Part shown: in pieces, positions 42,805-54,425 of the stretch
Position numbering within the stretch: the stretch's first letter is position 1
How the letters are laid out: each line of letters opens with the position of its first letter
From: Cylicocyclus nassatus
Lineage: Eukaryota; Nematoda; Chromadorea; Rhabditida; Strongylidae
Assembly: GCA_958299035.1 (NCBI GenBank)
Contig: CATQJL010000112.1
Location: forward strand, 11,260,880 to 11,324,879
Direction: 5' to 3'
DNA: 64,000 bases
The notes under the pieces: model-generated
The model's database searches: none
What the model was told of the DNA's origin: nothing
The model's input: the letters and a program-made list of their open reading frames with translations, nothing else
Program-made: the position numbers and the translations under genes

Positions 42805-45800
42805 TTAGAATCCGAAAAAGTCGAATATCCCATCTTGTGCAGCGTGTTTTTCGCATTTTCCATGCGGACGGCAATGATACCCTGGTGGACAGCATGCATG
42901 TTCACAGCAAACACCCTGTAATAACAGTCCAGCACTAATTAGGTCGAAATTCCTCTATTTTTTGAATTCATAAAAAATATTAGTTACTGGGAATTATCTG
43001 ACAATTTGCGTTTTGGGGCAAAAAAAAAAAAACAAATTTCAAACTGCTTTTTCATGTTAAGGGCCAGGTATACTTCACGCGATTTGTCGCGACGCAATTT
43101 GGCAATATTCTTCCAACTATCAATAATCACTATAACATTAATATTAACATCATCATATTATTATTAGGTTGGTGCAAAAGTTTTGTCATTTTTTTTAATC
43201 TATCGGCAAACACGCTAGAATGAAGATAAGCTAACATGTTGAATTGTATCCTATGCAGAATTTCTTCCTCTTTCCAGCTACTAAACTCCCATTATGTTTT
43301 ATTGCAGAGGTGGCGAGATATTCGCTGGAATTTGCAACCATTCGTTCTTACCATGTTCAACTTACATTAATTTTCAAAATTTTTGTATGAGGCGATCGGA
43401 GGAGCCCTAATAACCACCAGGGGCAGACCTTCTGCCAACTTATGCAATTTTTTTCTTTGTTTCAGCTTCTTTTTCGGATTTTTGCTAAATAATTTTCTAA
43501 AAGTTTTGTGTTTCGGAAAAACTGCGTAACCTTATTGCACCAAACACTGCAAAATCTACAGAATACTGAGGTTTAAACACTCGATTATTAATACCGCTAC
43601 CGTTACAAAGTAAATGAGCGGTTTTTGCTTCAAATTGCGAAGATTTTGAAACATAGCTTACGTCAGTGCGCACTCCTAAAATTGAGAAATATTGCGATTT
43701 TCTCCACAAATTTCGCCTGTCTCGGCAAAAAAAGTCAAGTATAAAAAGGCGGGAAAAAGTTGCATCGAATGGTGACTGAAATGTTCAACATTTTATGTTC
43801 TATCAGGTTAAAATAGGCTGAATGTAAAATTTGGTCACTTCAGAAAACAAATCGTAGAAATTCTGAAAGACAAGTAGGGCTACAAAAAATTGCTTCTGTT
43901 GGCAAAAGGTTTGCCCTATCTGCTAGTTCTTAGGGCTCCTCCATAAGTCTCATACAAAAATTTTGAAAATTAGCGAAAGTTGGACATGGTAAAAACGACT
44001 GGTTGTAATTTCCAGCAAATATCTCGTCACCTCTGCAACGAAACACAATGGGAGTTTAGCAACTGGAAAGAGGAAGAAATTCTGCATCGGATACATTTTG
44101 AAGCGTTTGTTTATTTTCATTCTAGCGTGTTTGCCGATGGATTGAAAAAACTGACAAAACTTTTGCGCCGACCTAATATTATTATTATCATTATTATCAT
44201 TAACAATTTCAGCAGAAGGTGGGGCATTTTATCTTTCCACACAAGTCATACACACTAGCATGTGCAGATTGCTAGTGTCGGGTCTGAAGTCTTTTGGCAA
44301 ATCGCCAAATCGCGTCGCGACTAAAATCGCGTGAAGTAGGCCCATTATACAACAAAATGTCTTCTGCCTGCAGTTTATCTGGAATCCGGATCTGCGAGTA
44401 CATGACATAGCCTTCGTAGAAATATTTGAATAATAATAGTAGCTTAAGCAGTTTTATGAGCATAAATTTTCCTATCACGGGCATAGTGCAAGCAGTTTTT
44501 ATAATGGTAAACTCAAACCAAAACTCTCACGACCGCTTTACGGCAGTAAATCATTGATTTCGTGCAAAAATACGATGATTTGCTAGAAAAGAAACCTACA
44601 TCTTTCATTGGGCAACACATATGTTTTACATGCTTTCCATGAGGGACCATACAACATGTACTGAATGCAGGACATGTCCTTCTGTATCCGCAAGCTATCG
44701 GCTGCAGTTGCTCGTCAATTTCGTTCTAAATTCAACAGTATCTTAAAGACTGAAAGATTGCGAGACGTACCTCATCAGCTTCGCCCATACGGACTCCTGA
44801 CTTTTCTCGAATGGGAGTGGAGTGAAACTTACTGTAGGAACCAATCACATTGTAACCCTGAATGGCTATTTAAAGGCACCGTCCACCCAAAATGGAGGTT
44901 GGCGAGATTATGATGGCATACTAGTGTGGGGCCCCATACTAGACAAACTTTCAAGCTTCGCCGCAAAAGACTGCTTCTGGAGCGAGAAATTCGCTCCGGA
45001 AGTAGCAAAGTGCCCACTTGCATGCTTTTTCTCGCCTGCGCTTGCTGCAGAGGGTTCTCGAAACGGGGATTTTTGGGGGTTTCGCGGATTTTCGACTCCA
45101 TATTCGGAATCAGGGCTTTCAGAAAGCCTGAAGTCGACAAAAACATTGAATTCGAGATTTTGGGTGGACGGTGCCTTTAATTTTTTTCGATTCGTCTAAA
45201 CTGACAGGTTCTCTATAACTGAAGAAATAAATTTACCTCAGCTTGGATGCACCTTTGACCGGATGCATCACAATTGTAGCCGCTTGGACAACAATGAAGA
45301 TGGTCTGCGCAACAATTGGCATGCTCTACCGGGCAACATCCATACCTTCCTTCCGTAAGAAGACAACACGTGGCACCTGAAAAGTATCTTTTAGACTCTA
45401 ACATAATTTTTCAAAATAACGAGCAGTTTTTGTGTGAACTAGGACTTGAAATTCCCTACCTGTCGGACACTTGCTTCTTCTATCTGGGCAGACAATTTCT
45501 CCTTCGTCATTTGTTTTCTGAGCTTTGGTCTTTTTCTGTGGTGGTACATCATCGCCCTGTAGGAAGGCTGAGCAATATACATCGGATTGAAATTCTGATT
45601 TTCGACTGGACCATATTATTTTTTTCTTAGAAACTGACGAGTTTTTCAAAATGAAAACCCGTTAAGAGCACGGCCATGTAGCCGCCACATAAATTCTTCT
45701 TTATTACCGTCTACGAAGGTTTTGAGATTTGTATGGGGCACCAGCAATCTCCAACAAATATTGGAGATCTCATAAAACTTCGCACTCAAATTGTTTAGTA

Positions 45801-47019
45801 TGTCGAATACGAGAGGAAAAATTGTAGAATTAAAAAAGTAAAATTAATAAACAGAATAAAATAAATAAATATATAGAATTAACAAATAGAATTATTTTGC
45901 GCAGCGAGCCTTTTGTGAAAATTCGATTAATTGTGCGGTCAAATAGGCCCATGATTTGAAGTGCAAAAAGCGTATGGCTTGCGTATGGCGTATGGCCCCG
46001 GGCAGACTTCACGCGACTTAATCGTCGCGATCTAATCGCCAAGATTTCCATTCATTTTCATTTCACATTCAAAAATTTCGGGCTGGAAAAGTATCACAAC
46101 CGAATGCAAGTTGATCGGCATGGAATGATGTTGTAACAGGTGTCTCGTCGCGATTCAGTCGCCACGATCAAATCGCGTGAAGTCTGCCCGAGGCCTATAG
46201 CGTAAGACAATTTCATAAATAGCTACCATAGGTGTATGTGGAATAGAAATTTCATGTGGTTTTGGCTGACTAAGAATATGGGTGAGCGTAATGATTATGT
46301 TGTTTGTAATTAAATGCAGACTATAACTTTCGGCGAAAATAATATTCTTTACTTTTGCTTCACTTCGCTCTCCCAAACAAAAGCCCTTCCGCAAACCTGT
46401 TTCAAAGTTTGAGATTTCATATTTGGGATCAGATGTAATAGACCATACCCCATATTATCCCGCACCGAAAAAAAAACTCACAGATCTCAACTGATTCGAT
46501 CATTCAGAAATTATAATATTTTGGATGAAAAGGAGGTATTACAATAAGTTAGATACCCATTCTTGGAAACTTGAACCTCATAAAGAGTGACTCTCATGCC
46601 ATCAAAGATGCTATCACAGAAATTACTACCTAACTTTCGGCCAAGACGTTGGCGAAATAAAATGACCCGAGAAAAGGATCTGACCTCTTTCTGCTTGCAC
46701 ATTGCATCCATACATTCGGAACCTTTAGGGCAGCAATGGACGTGATCTTGGCAACATACGGCTTCGGGCATTGGACAACAACCCCATTTCCCATCCTTAA
46801 AGTTTTTCTCAGCTCCTTCAAAGCATTTTTTTGTTGAAGTTAAAAAACCACTTACAGGCAGTCGACAGCATGTTGCTGAGTCGGGACAGCTATAGCCACT
46901 ACCACATGTGCGCGATTGCTAAGAAAAATTAATGAAAATAATAAGTAAATCAAAATTCGAAAAATGCTCACCACAGCAACGAAAACGCTAAAGAGCAAAG
47001 CAATGACGATGGAGCTCAT
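42805..47019 (-). CDS. pgrn-1: Progranulin, three granulin domains (7 exons)
   Basis: The exons 46972-47019, 46856-46918, 46685-46795, 45460-45556, 45237-45376, 44600-44701 and 42805-42915 join in phase to 224 codons including stop. All introns are GT-AG. Residues 1-16 are a signal peptide ([15 protein letters not shown]). Domain 1 (21-70) and domain 2 (97-149) each have 12 cysteines in the granulin spacing, with CC-x5-CC reading CCQDHVHCC and CCADHLHCC. Domain 3 (157-208) keeps 12 cysteines, but its third spacing is longer (11 residues between CC pairs) and the DHxHCC motif is reduced to CCEHACC. Each domain is split by an intron. Length and three-domain layout fit C. elegans PGRN-1, a secreted regulator of lysosomes and apoptotic-cell clearance; orthology is inference. 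Introns 3 and 6 (about 1.1 and 1.7 kb) hold MITEs. Exon 6 uses the donor GTAGGT to keep phase. Confidence 0.9.
43070..44342. mobile_element. TCACGCGATTT MITE split by mariner-type MITE (progranulin intron 6)
   Basis: GGGCCAGGTATACTTCACGCGATTT at the left is mirrored by AAATCGCGTGAAGTAGGCCC at the right, with CGTCGCGAC subterminal in both. The 43164-44176 element sits inside it. Confidence 0.8.
43164..44176. mobile_element. TTAGGTTGGTGC mariner-type MITE, nested
   Basis: The ends TTAGGTTGGTGCAAAAGTTT and …TTTTGCGCCGACCTAA are flanked by TA. It is collinear with 38121-39426 minus the hAT insert. No transposase frame. Confidence 0.92.
44871..45180. mobile_element. AAAGGCACCGTCCACCC MITE (progranulin intron 5)
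   Basis: TTAAAGGCACCGTCCACCC is mirrored exactly by GGGTGGACGGTGCCTTTAA. The 310-bp body contains the fold-back pair GAGCGAGAAATTCGCTC. It lies between progranulin exons 5 and 6. Confidence 0.92.
45991..46199. mobile_element. TCACGCGATTT-family MITE (progranulin intron 3)
   Basis: GGGCAGACTTCACGCGACTT and AAATCGCGTGAAGTCTGCCC are inverted ends of an approximately 205-bp element. Subterminal TCGTCGCGAT and CGTCGCGATT also pair. Confidence 0.88.
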
Positions 47020-47640
47020 CTAGCTATGATCAATCGAGAACGGCACACTATCTTATCGCTGCTGTTTTGATCGACTGATGCGATAAAAAAGACGCACGCA
47101 ATGGTACATCAAAACTACTTGTTTTGACTGGACATTCAATCTCAATCATCTGAAAGTTGATATTTTTCCGAACAACTGCTCATCTGTCTCTTGCTAAGAA
47201 ATCAATGGAAAAGTTTGTCAATATAAGTTGTTCGCACGCACTCGTCATTCAACAAACTTTTTGATGTTTTGTAATCGAAGAAATGTATTAGAAAACGAAA
47301 AAATTTGAGCTTCTCTGCGAATGTTTTATCTTTCAAAGTGGGTTTAACATGAAGTTACAACAGGATGGGAAGGACGGCGAAAGAATTGGGAGAAACTAGA
47401 AGGTTCTATTTGAAACTGTAATCAATGTTGTTATGGAGCAGAAGCGATTTATATAAATGTTAGAAGTTTCTTTTGCAGACCATTTGATAAATGTTTAGAT
47501 CACGATCATATGGCGGTACATGAATAAAATTGCACTTACGTACATGTTCCTCAAAGTCTGGCCTCGACTACAGTCTGTTTCGGTCGGGATCAAACCGGAT
47601 CGTTGAAGTAAATTTGCGCTCTCGCGCGCTAAGGCCTGCG
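47020..47640. promoter_or_regulatory. Upstream region of progranulin gene
   Basis: The ATG at 47017-47019 is preceded on the minus strand by GATCATAGCTAG and further up by AT-rich sequence. No strong acceptor for SL trans-splicing is obvious next to it. No other feature is seen up to the foldback element. Confidence 0.3.
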
Positions 47641-48046
47641 CTGCGTGCGCGCTATACTTGGGACCGAATCGAATAATTATTCGATCATTCGAATAAATCA
47701 TTCGAATGCGAATGATTCGAAAAGTCGAATATTCGAAAATCTGAGATTTCGAATAAAATTCGAAAGTCGAATATTCGAAATTTTCAGTTTTCGAATATAT
47801 TCGATAATCGAGTATTCGAAAATCTTCATTTTCGAATATTATTCGAAAGTCGAATATCCGAAAATCTTAACTTTCGAATATTATTCGATAGTCGCATATT
47901 CGAGGGTCATTCATTCGATCATTCGATGTCCATCAAATATTCGAATATTCGTTGAGCACCGAATATTCGGAAATTCGATAAGAATTGACTATTCGAAAAT
48001 TCGATAAGCACAGAATATTCGAAAATTCGACATGCATAGCGTATAC

Positions 48047-48665
48047 GGGGTGTCTCAAAAGTATTTATACACCGTTTAATCGCTAATTCCTCTCAAAGTC
48101 TTTTGCCAATTTCTGGGTAACATCCAGTAGGGATGGCTTCAGCTTATAGATACAGCAGAAAGCGAATCACACCCATGTTTTTCTATGTGTTATCACGGTA
48201 GGAAATTGGTATAGACCAACTGCAAAATTAACATCCAAAAAATTGTCACCAAAAAAGGTCTAAAATCTGTGCAGCAGTGTTTCAACGTATACTAATTTTA
48301 CTACGCACGAGTTTTCAAGCTTTTCAAATGGCAGTCACATTTTTGAAAGCCGTTGCAAAACACTTGTCACGGTGTACCTGGTGTAAGTTTCGAAAAAAAA
48401 GCATTACGGTTGAGCGCAAATTCTACATAAAGTGGGTGTCTTCAGAAGTCTAATGCAAGACTTTCGGCCCTTTTAATTCTTTTGTTTGGGGAAATGGCTC
48501 TTGATGTTTCAAAACACGCTTCAATCTTACGGTATTTGTACAACAGTGAAAAGCGATTGATAAAAAGCCACATATCTAAGTTGATGCCAGCCTACAGATC
48601 TAGATACTGTTGGGACCGCTCTATATCCAATCGCAACTCAGTGTATAATATATATGAGGGTATAT
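48047..48665. mobile_element. Worn CAGGGTGTCCC-family MITE
   Basis: ACGGGGTGTCTCAAAAGTAT and then GTTTAATCGCTAATTCCTCTC follow the family left arm. TAAGTTGATGCCAGCCTACAG near 48577 resembles its right arm. The right terminus is degraded. Confidence 0.5.
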
Positions 48666-49176
48666 AATCTTTTTTGAAGTACGAAAAATCTCTTCACAAC
48701 CGTCACAGGGGTAGCTTTTAGGTTCCTAAGTCTCTTCACGTCACGATTAAACCGTTTTTCCATCGTAAATTGTAACATAACAAAGTGTCCATTCTCAAAA
48801 TCTACATAAAACATTTTGTTCTTAGATGTTTTGGCCTTTCATAGGCATATTTAGAGTTTAATGAAGTTCGAAAATAACTTAAAATCTCAAAAGAAATATA
48901 TTAAATAATTACATGCATTATTGTTCGATCCATTGCAATCGATTTTATACAAAATTGTTAAAGGTCAAAAACGCACGAAAATGCAATCATTAGCAATTTT
49001 TTAGATAATCCGGTCAGTTTTCTGACAAAAGTCGTAAAACTTATCAGATGATTACTTCAAACAGCTAGTAAGCCAGTGTGCTTTGCTCGGTACTTTTTGA
49101 AACTCCCATAGCACGAAAATAGGAGTTTTAAGTTGGTGCCAGACGGAAAAATCGCACTTCTTGACCGTCTCCCTTT
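48666..49176. other. No recognised feature
   Basis: AT-rich sequence between a worn MITE and the RTE target duplication. Confidence 0.4.
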
Positions 49177-49189
49177 CATAGGCAGTCTC

Positions 49190-52100
49190 TTACTTACTTA
49201 GATACTTAGATGGCCCGGCTTCACGTGACGTGCGGGCCCCAGCTCAGAAGTTTCCATTTTTCCCTGTCCCTCGCTTCTGACATCCACGATCTTCTTGGCT
49301 GACGTCGGTGGCTGCGTCCACGAGTTCCAGGTGCAAAAATCGTATCCAGCTGATTTCTCAGCTGGTCCATCCGTTCCACGAACACGTCTGCCCATCTCGT
49401 TGGAGATCTTCCTCGGGGACGTTTGGCTTCGCGAGGAATCCACTCCGATGTTCTTAGTGTCCATCTGTCGTCTGTTCTTCTCATTATGTGACCGGCCCAT
49501 CGGTGTTTGGCTTTCGCGACGTATTCCGCTGGGTCACGAAGACGGGACATTCTTCTCATATCCGTGCTGCGAAGTCCGACTAGATGTTGCTTGCGTCGGG
49601 TCATCTTCAGAAGACTGCGCTCGAGCGCTCTGTGGGTGGTCCGTAGAGCTTTCGACGTGGCTACAGTGTCGGCCCAAGTCTCAGCTGCGTAACAGAGCGC
49701 CGGGAGAACGGTTGAGTCGAACAGGTGGGCACGAAGCTCCGGGTCCGTCAGTCGGTCGGTGGCTTCCTTCAGGGGCCCGAAGGCGGCCCAGGCTGCTCTT
49801 CTTCTCCTGTTGAGTTCTTCCCTCAAGTCGTTCTCCATGTTCATCGAACGTCCGAGATACACGTAGGAAGACGTCTCCATAATCGGGGTGCCTTCCAATT
49901 CCATTTCTGCATCTTCGCAAAGGGCGTTCTTCATGAACTGAGTCTTCTTCCGATTTATTCGCAGTCCGATCTTCTTCCCTACTTCGTTTAGTTCCTTCAG
50001 CATCGTCTCTGCTTCGGTGATACTGCTCGAGAAGAGAACGATGTCGTCCGCAAAACGAAGGTTGGACAGGAATCTCCCATCAACTCGTATGCCTCTCTCG
50101 TCCCAGTCCAGTGACTTCATCACCCACTGCAAGGCCGCGGTGAACAGCTTCGGCGAGATTGTGTCGCCTTGTCGGACCCCCTTCCCGATTGGTATGGTCA
50201 GGGGGCGATGGAATAGCTGCATCGTCGTTGTACAGTCCTTGTAGCAGTCGGCTAACGTCCTCACGTAAGCTGGGTCCACTCCTTGATCGACTAGCGCAGA
50301 CAGGATGGCGTTGGTTTCGACGCTGTCGAAGGCTTTCTCGTAGTCGACAAAGGTTAGGACGAGAGGCAGTGGGTACTCCCGGCAGACTTCTATGACCCAC
50401 GAAACGGTCTGGATGTGGTCCATGCAGCTGAATCCTTTGCGAAATCCAGCTTGTTCTTGAGGATGGGCTTCATCCAGTGTCCTTGATATGCGAGCGAGGA
50501 TAATCTTCGTGAAAAGCTTGTACAGCACACTCAGCAAGCATATTGGACGATAGTTCCGAAGATCCTCCCGTTCACCCTTCTTGAAGAGAAGGACGGTTCT
50601 TGACGTTCTCCACTGGTCGGGAATCTTCTCCTTCTGAAGGTAAGATGTCAAATGCGACGCTAGAATCTCGTGTAGACGGTGTCCTCCGGCTCGCAGAAGT
50701 TCGACGGAAAGATGATCTGGTCCTGGAGCCGTGGACGTCTTCATGGTCTGTATCGCGATACGCACTTCAGCAGGTAGAATTCGTGGTGGTACTTCTCCAG
50801 TGGGAACAACGGGCATCTGCACGGGTGTTGATGAGCGGAAGAGGTTGGTGTAGAAGTTCTTCGCGATAGATTCCATCTTGTATCGGGAAGAAGTCGGAGT
50901 CCCGTCTTCGTTCAGTAGTGCAGCCAGCGGTACGTGATATTCGCAGAGGTCCCTTCGGCACTTCTTAAGACTTCGTCTTCTTTCTGCTGCTTTCAGTATC
51001 TTGGCTTGCCTGTACTTCCTGAGATCCTCTTGCAAAGCTGTTCTGCAACTGGTGTTGGCAATCAGTCGCTCGAGATGAGTTGCATTCGGATCCTGCCTCA
51101 ATGATCTTCTTCTTTCGAGCAATTCCTTGGTGGTCTTCGAGATGCGGTCCAAGTTCTTCTCAGAAGTCACTGAGGCGCATTCTCCGCAGGCTCGCAATCC
51201 TTTCAGAAGCCGGTCGTAGTCGTACGTTGGGTCCTCCTCGATGGGCCAGTCACAACTTGATATGAGCTCTTCCAGCCTGTTACCGTCATAAACGACTTCC
51301 TTCCTTCTCGCGGCACTATGACAGACTTTCTTTTCCAGCCTTCGGCTGAGTCGTATCTTCGCTCGAAGGAGGCGGTGATCGGAGCCACTACAGAAGGATG
51401 GAACTACAGAGACATCGAGTAAGCTCCACCTTCGGTTGGTGAGAATGTGGTCGATCTCCGCGTGGGTCGTTCCGTTGGGCGATTCTCATGTCCACCGGCG
51501 ATGTTCCTTCTTCATAAAGATGGAATTTCCATGGAAAAGTCGTGCGGCGGAGAGAAGCCCAACAAGACGGTTGCCGTTTTCGTTCCGGAGCCCATATCCA
51601 AACTTCCCGATCCTATATTCCCTTTCCAGTGGCATCCCGATTTTCGCGTTGAAATCGCCCACAACAAACTTGTAAAAGGACTTCTCGTTGCGGACGACCT
51701 CCTCCACATCTTCGTAGAAAGCATCTAGTTCTGATTCGTCAGCTGCTGATGTTGGAGAATAGCAGTTGATGATGCTGATGGTCTTCTGATGTGGAGGTCG
51801 TAGTCGTAGGATGCCTAGTCGAGGTGATAGGATCTCGTGCGAATCGACAAGATGGACGATAGATGGGTGGACGACAAAGCCGACGTCTCCCACGTTTCGT
51901 GATGGAACCTTTTCACCACGAATGATGAGGGTCCCATCACTCATCTGTCGCACGTCCTTCTTCCTGGACTTCGTTTCCTGCAGAGCAATGATGTGGTAGT
52001 TGATGTGCTCTGCAGCGTCGAGAAGAGCGTGGAGGTCGGCGTTTGTGGAGACTGTCCTGGCGTTGTAAGTGCAGAGCATGAGGCAGTCTCCATGGCGTGT

Positions 52101-52528
52101 CGTCCGGGCAGACGTGTCGTTTTTGTCCAATCCGAAAGGCGCCCTGAGTACCCTGACATCGTTCTTGCTACCACCCGGCGCCGTAGGCGGGATCCGATGT
52201 ACAAGGTTTTTTCTAAATCTTCTTGCTGTCTGAGTAATAAAATTTGTTCCCCTACAAGAGGTGGCTTACTAGGCCTACTCTTGATTTCCACGGGGTGATC
52301 GCTGACCCCGGGCTTGGAGCGGGGAGGAACCGCCTAGCGACCAGAAGAAGCCAGACGGCGGAGAATCTGGCGCGGCCAGTTCTTAGCTAGGCATCCGGCC
52401 GAAACCGGAAACGTCGAACTCCTTCACAGCTTGGGAGGCCCTACCAGAGTATACACTCGGCTGTGCATCGCAGTTCGACACCCAGTGTCACCCCCACGCC
52501 ACGATGAGGCGACCGACCATTGTGGGGG
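49190..52528 (-). mobile_element. Near-intact RTE-clade LINE with 13-bp target duplication
   Basis: The duplication CATAGGCAGTCTC occurs at 49177-49189 and 52529-52541. The 3' end (plus-strand left) carries a TTAC/TTAG tandem tail. The 3339-bp element has a 5' leader, one long reading frame (endonuclease then reverse transcriptase) and a very short 3' UTR, which is the RTE layout. It inserted into the ATTCGA foldback region. Confidence 0.95.
49221..52130 (-). pseudogene. RTE endonuclease-reverse transcriptase with one nonsense codon
   Basis: One frame runs from before 52130 to the stop at 49221-49223. It is broken only by TGA at 51486-51488, where the copy at 63634-63636 has TGG (Trp). AP-endonuclease motifs are present: CTYNART (about 52060), LQETKS (about 51975), [10 protein letters not shown] (about 51655), and SDHRLL (about 51375) after the stop. 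RT motifs follow: FVDYEKAFDS (about 50340), GVRQGDTISPKLF (about 50170) and FADDIVLFS (about 50050), so the catalytic aspartates are kept. The C-terminal part has GHIMRR (about 49500), common in RTE proteins. The open part after the stop (51485-49221) is 755 codons. Frame starts shown by TTG codons are artefacts; the true start is upstream of 52130. The single lesion points to recent activity of the family. Confidence 0.93.
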
Positions 52529-52919
52529 CATAGGCAGTCTCAATGATGCAAATTATTCGATCAGTATTCGAAAATCGGATGATATTCGAAAACTGAATAA
52601 CATTCGAGAACCGAATAATATTCGAAATTCGAATAACGAATGATATTCGATATTCGAATATTATTCGATTCGAAATTTTTATTTTCGAATAATATTCGAT
52701 AGTCGAATATTCGAAATTTCCGATTTTCGAATAATATTCGAAAATCGAATATTTGAAATTTTCAATTTTCGAATAATATTCGATAGTCGAATATTCGAAA
52801 ATTCCGATTTTCGAATATTATTCGATATTCGAATATTCGAAATTTTCAATTTTCGAATATATTCGATATTCGAATATTCGAAAAAAATTTCGAATTTCCC
52901 CAAGTATAGTGCGCGCACT

Positions 52920-52921
<2 letters not shown>

Positions 52922-52963
<42 letters not shown>

Positions 52964-52968
52964 GAGAC
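52922..52968. repeat. (GA)n microsatellite
   Basis: A run of AG dinucleotides with one GATAGA break lies just outside the ATTCGA foldback element. Confidence 0.95.
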
Positions 52969-53022
52969 CGAAGTTATTACAGAGAAAGCAGACAAGCAAG
53001 CTCTTGATGACGCGATAAGTGT

Positions 53023-53176
53023 GTGTCGCTTCATACTGCCGCACTGCCCGCAGCAGACTTCATCTGACCGCACTGACCGCAGCTGCGGCCGCTGCAGCCG
53101 CAGCGGTTAATACGGTCAGCTGCAGTATGCTGCAATCAGCGCCTTACTGCGATCAGTGCGGCAGTATGAAACAACC
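53023..53176. mobile_element. Short GGTTGTTTCATACTGCC-family MITE
   Basis: CTTCATACTGCCGCACTG is mirrored by CAGTGCGGCAGTATGAA, and the right end continues to ACAACC as in 6561-6981. The 154-bp core is GC-rich and palindromic (GCAGCTGCGGCCGCTGCAGC). Confidence 0.85.
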
Positions 53177-53290
53177 CTATACGATGCGGATGCGCATACT
53201 CCATTTCCGTCTGGTCCGGACTGAGACAAAATATATTTGAAATTCAAGTGTTGATGCTTTTTGCTTTCTCGTACGCGTTTACCTTAACGC

Positions 53291-53528
53291 CTAAGGCCTC
53301 AGACAGAGTTCACGCGATTTGATCGTCGCTGATCGAGACAAGACAACTGTTACAATATCACTGCATGCTGATCTGCTCATTTCGGTTTTGATATTTTCCC
53401 AACACGACTAATCGTGACTAACTATCACACCGAAATACAAGAAGATCGGCATGCAATGAACTCGTAACACTTGTCTTGTAGCGACTGAATCGCGACGACC
53501 AAATCGCGTGAACTTTGCCTGAAGCCTA
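53291..53528. mobile_element. TCACGCGATTT-family MITE
   Basis: GGCCTCAGACAGAGTTCACG…CGATTT and AAATCGCGTGAACTTTGCCTGA are inverted ends of an approximately 238-bp element. It abuts the next family member. Confidence 0.85.
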
Positions 53529-53758
53529 CGGCATACCTCACGCGATTTAAGTCGCTGCACGATCTGGCACTACAACGCCTTTTATAACTGATCATAAGCG
53601 CGCTTTGCTTGGGCCAAACTTTATGCTTTTGCAACAACTCACAGAAGCTACGTGCCTAAGCATTTTATACCCGCACATGGTGAATCTGTAGACATCTGGC
53701 AAAGCGCCAAGTCGCGGTGATGTGGCTATTTGTCGAAATCGCGGAAAGTATGCCAGCC
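53527..53758. mobile_element. TCACGCGATTT-family MITE, adjacent copy
   Basis: GGCATACCTCACGCGATTTA and CGAAATCGCGGAAAGTATGCC mirror each other. The interior CACTACAACGCC is unlike the left neighbour, so this is a separate insertion or a target-directed second copy. Confidence 0.75.
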
Positions 53759-54425
53759 TGATACTCACAATTAGACAATTTTTGCGATCTCTGTAATTTC
53801 GGAAAGTACTCGAGATCTGTCCAAAAGGTTAGCGTTTTTGGAGGAATAAGAAACATGCATTCAGAAGTTGGCTTGTGCTGTTGACGGTGCTAACTACAGA
53901 CCCAGCATGTGTTTTACTACCCTGAATCCTAGAGTCAGTGTCCGGCAATTTTCTAGCGGATTGTCTTGACTTTTTATCCCCTACCCTATATAATTACGTA
54001 ATTCACGTCATAGGGCGCGAAAACGGCAAGAACAGGCGTTTTCCAAAGCCACTAGTACTATACACGTTTGCACAAGTGGAACAGTTCTTGTAAACAAACT
54101 TTTACTGCGATTTATGCGTACCCTATCGCAGAGCAGGAAATGCACGGGTGGGCGAGGCTCTCGTCTAAGGCTAAGTTTTCCAGCTACCCAGACGTATTAC
54201 TTGCAGTATTGGCTTCGCACGAATGCGACGGTGTTTCTCAAAGCCGAAGGTTACACCACTTGATTCTGGAATCCCAAAACGTCTAATCTTATACGAACTT
54301 CTGTCTTCATGTCGCAGCTCATGCTCACAGATTTTTTCTGCATGTCTTGCCGTTACTGCTTGCGATTTACGCTGTTTCTATCAAGCTATTTCTATCTTTG
54401 CTATTCTGCCGTTCACTGGCTGTGC
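53759..54425. other. No recognised gene
   Basis: Mixed composition. No splice-consistent exons or terminal repeats. Confidence 0.4.

Larger units (their letters stand above)
47646..52917. mobile_element. Foldback element with ATTCGA-rich arms, carrying other insertions
   Basis: GCGCGCTATACTTGGGA at the left is mirrored by CCCCAAGTATAGTGCGCGC at the right. The arms 47660-48032 and 52550-52900 consist of short units such as TCGAATATTCGAAAAT and TATTCGATAGTCGA. The middle contains a worn CAGGGTGTCCC-like MITE (48047-48665) and the full RTE LINE (49190-52528). Without these the host would be little more than a pair of ATTCGA arms. Confidence 0.78.

Noticed and set aside
47660..48032. CRISPR-like or satellite array (ATTCGA repeats)
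   Set aside because: There are no unique spacers and the DNA is eukaryotic. The units are irregular and are mirrored at 52550-52900, so they are arms of a foldback.
51203..51485. Gap between two RTE proteins, suggesting two separate genes
   Set aside because: Reading through shows an unbroken frame from 51485 to 49221 with endonuclease motifs. Only the TGA at 51486-51488 separates the two, so it is one protein.
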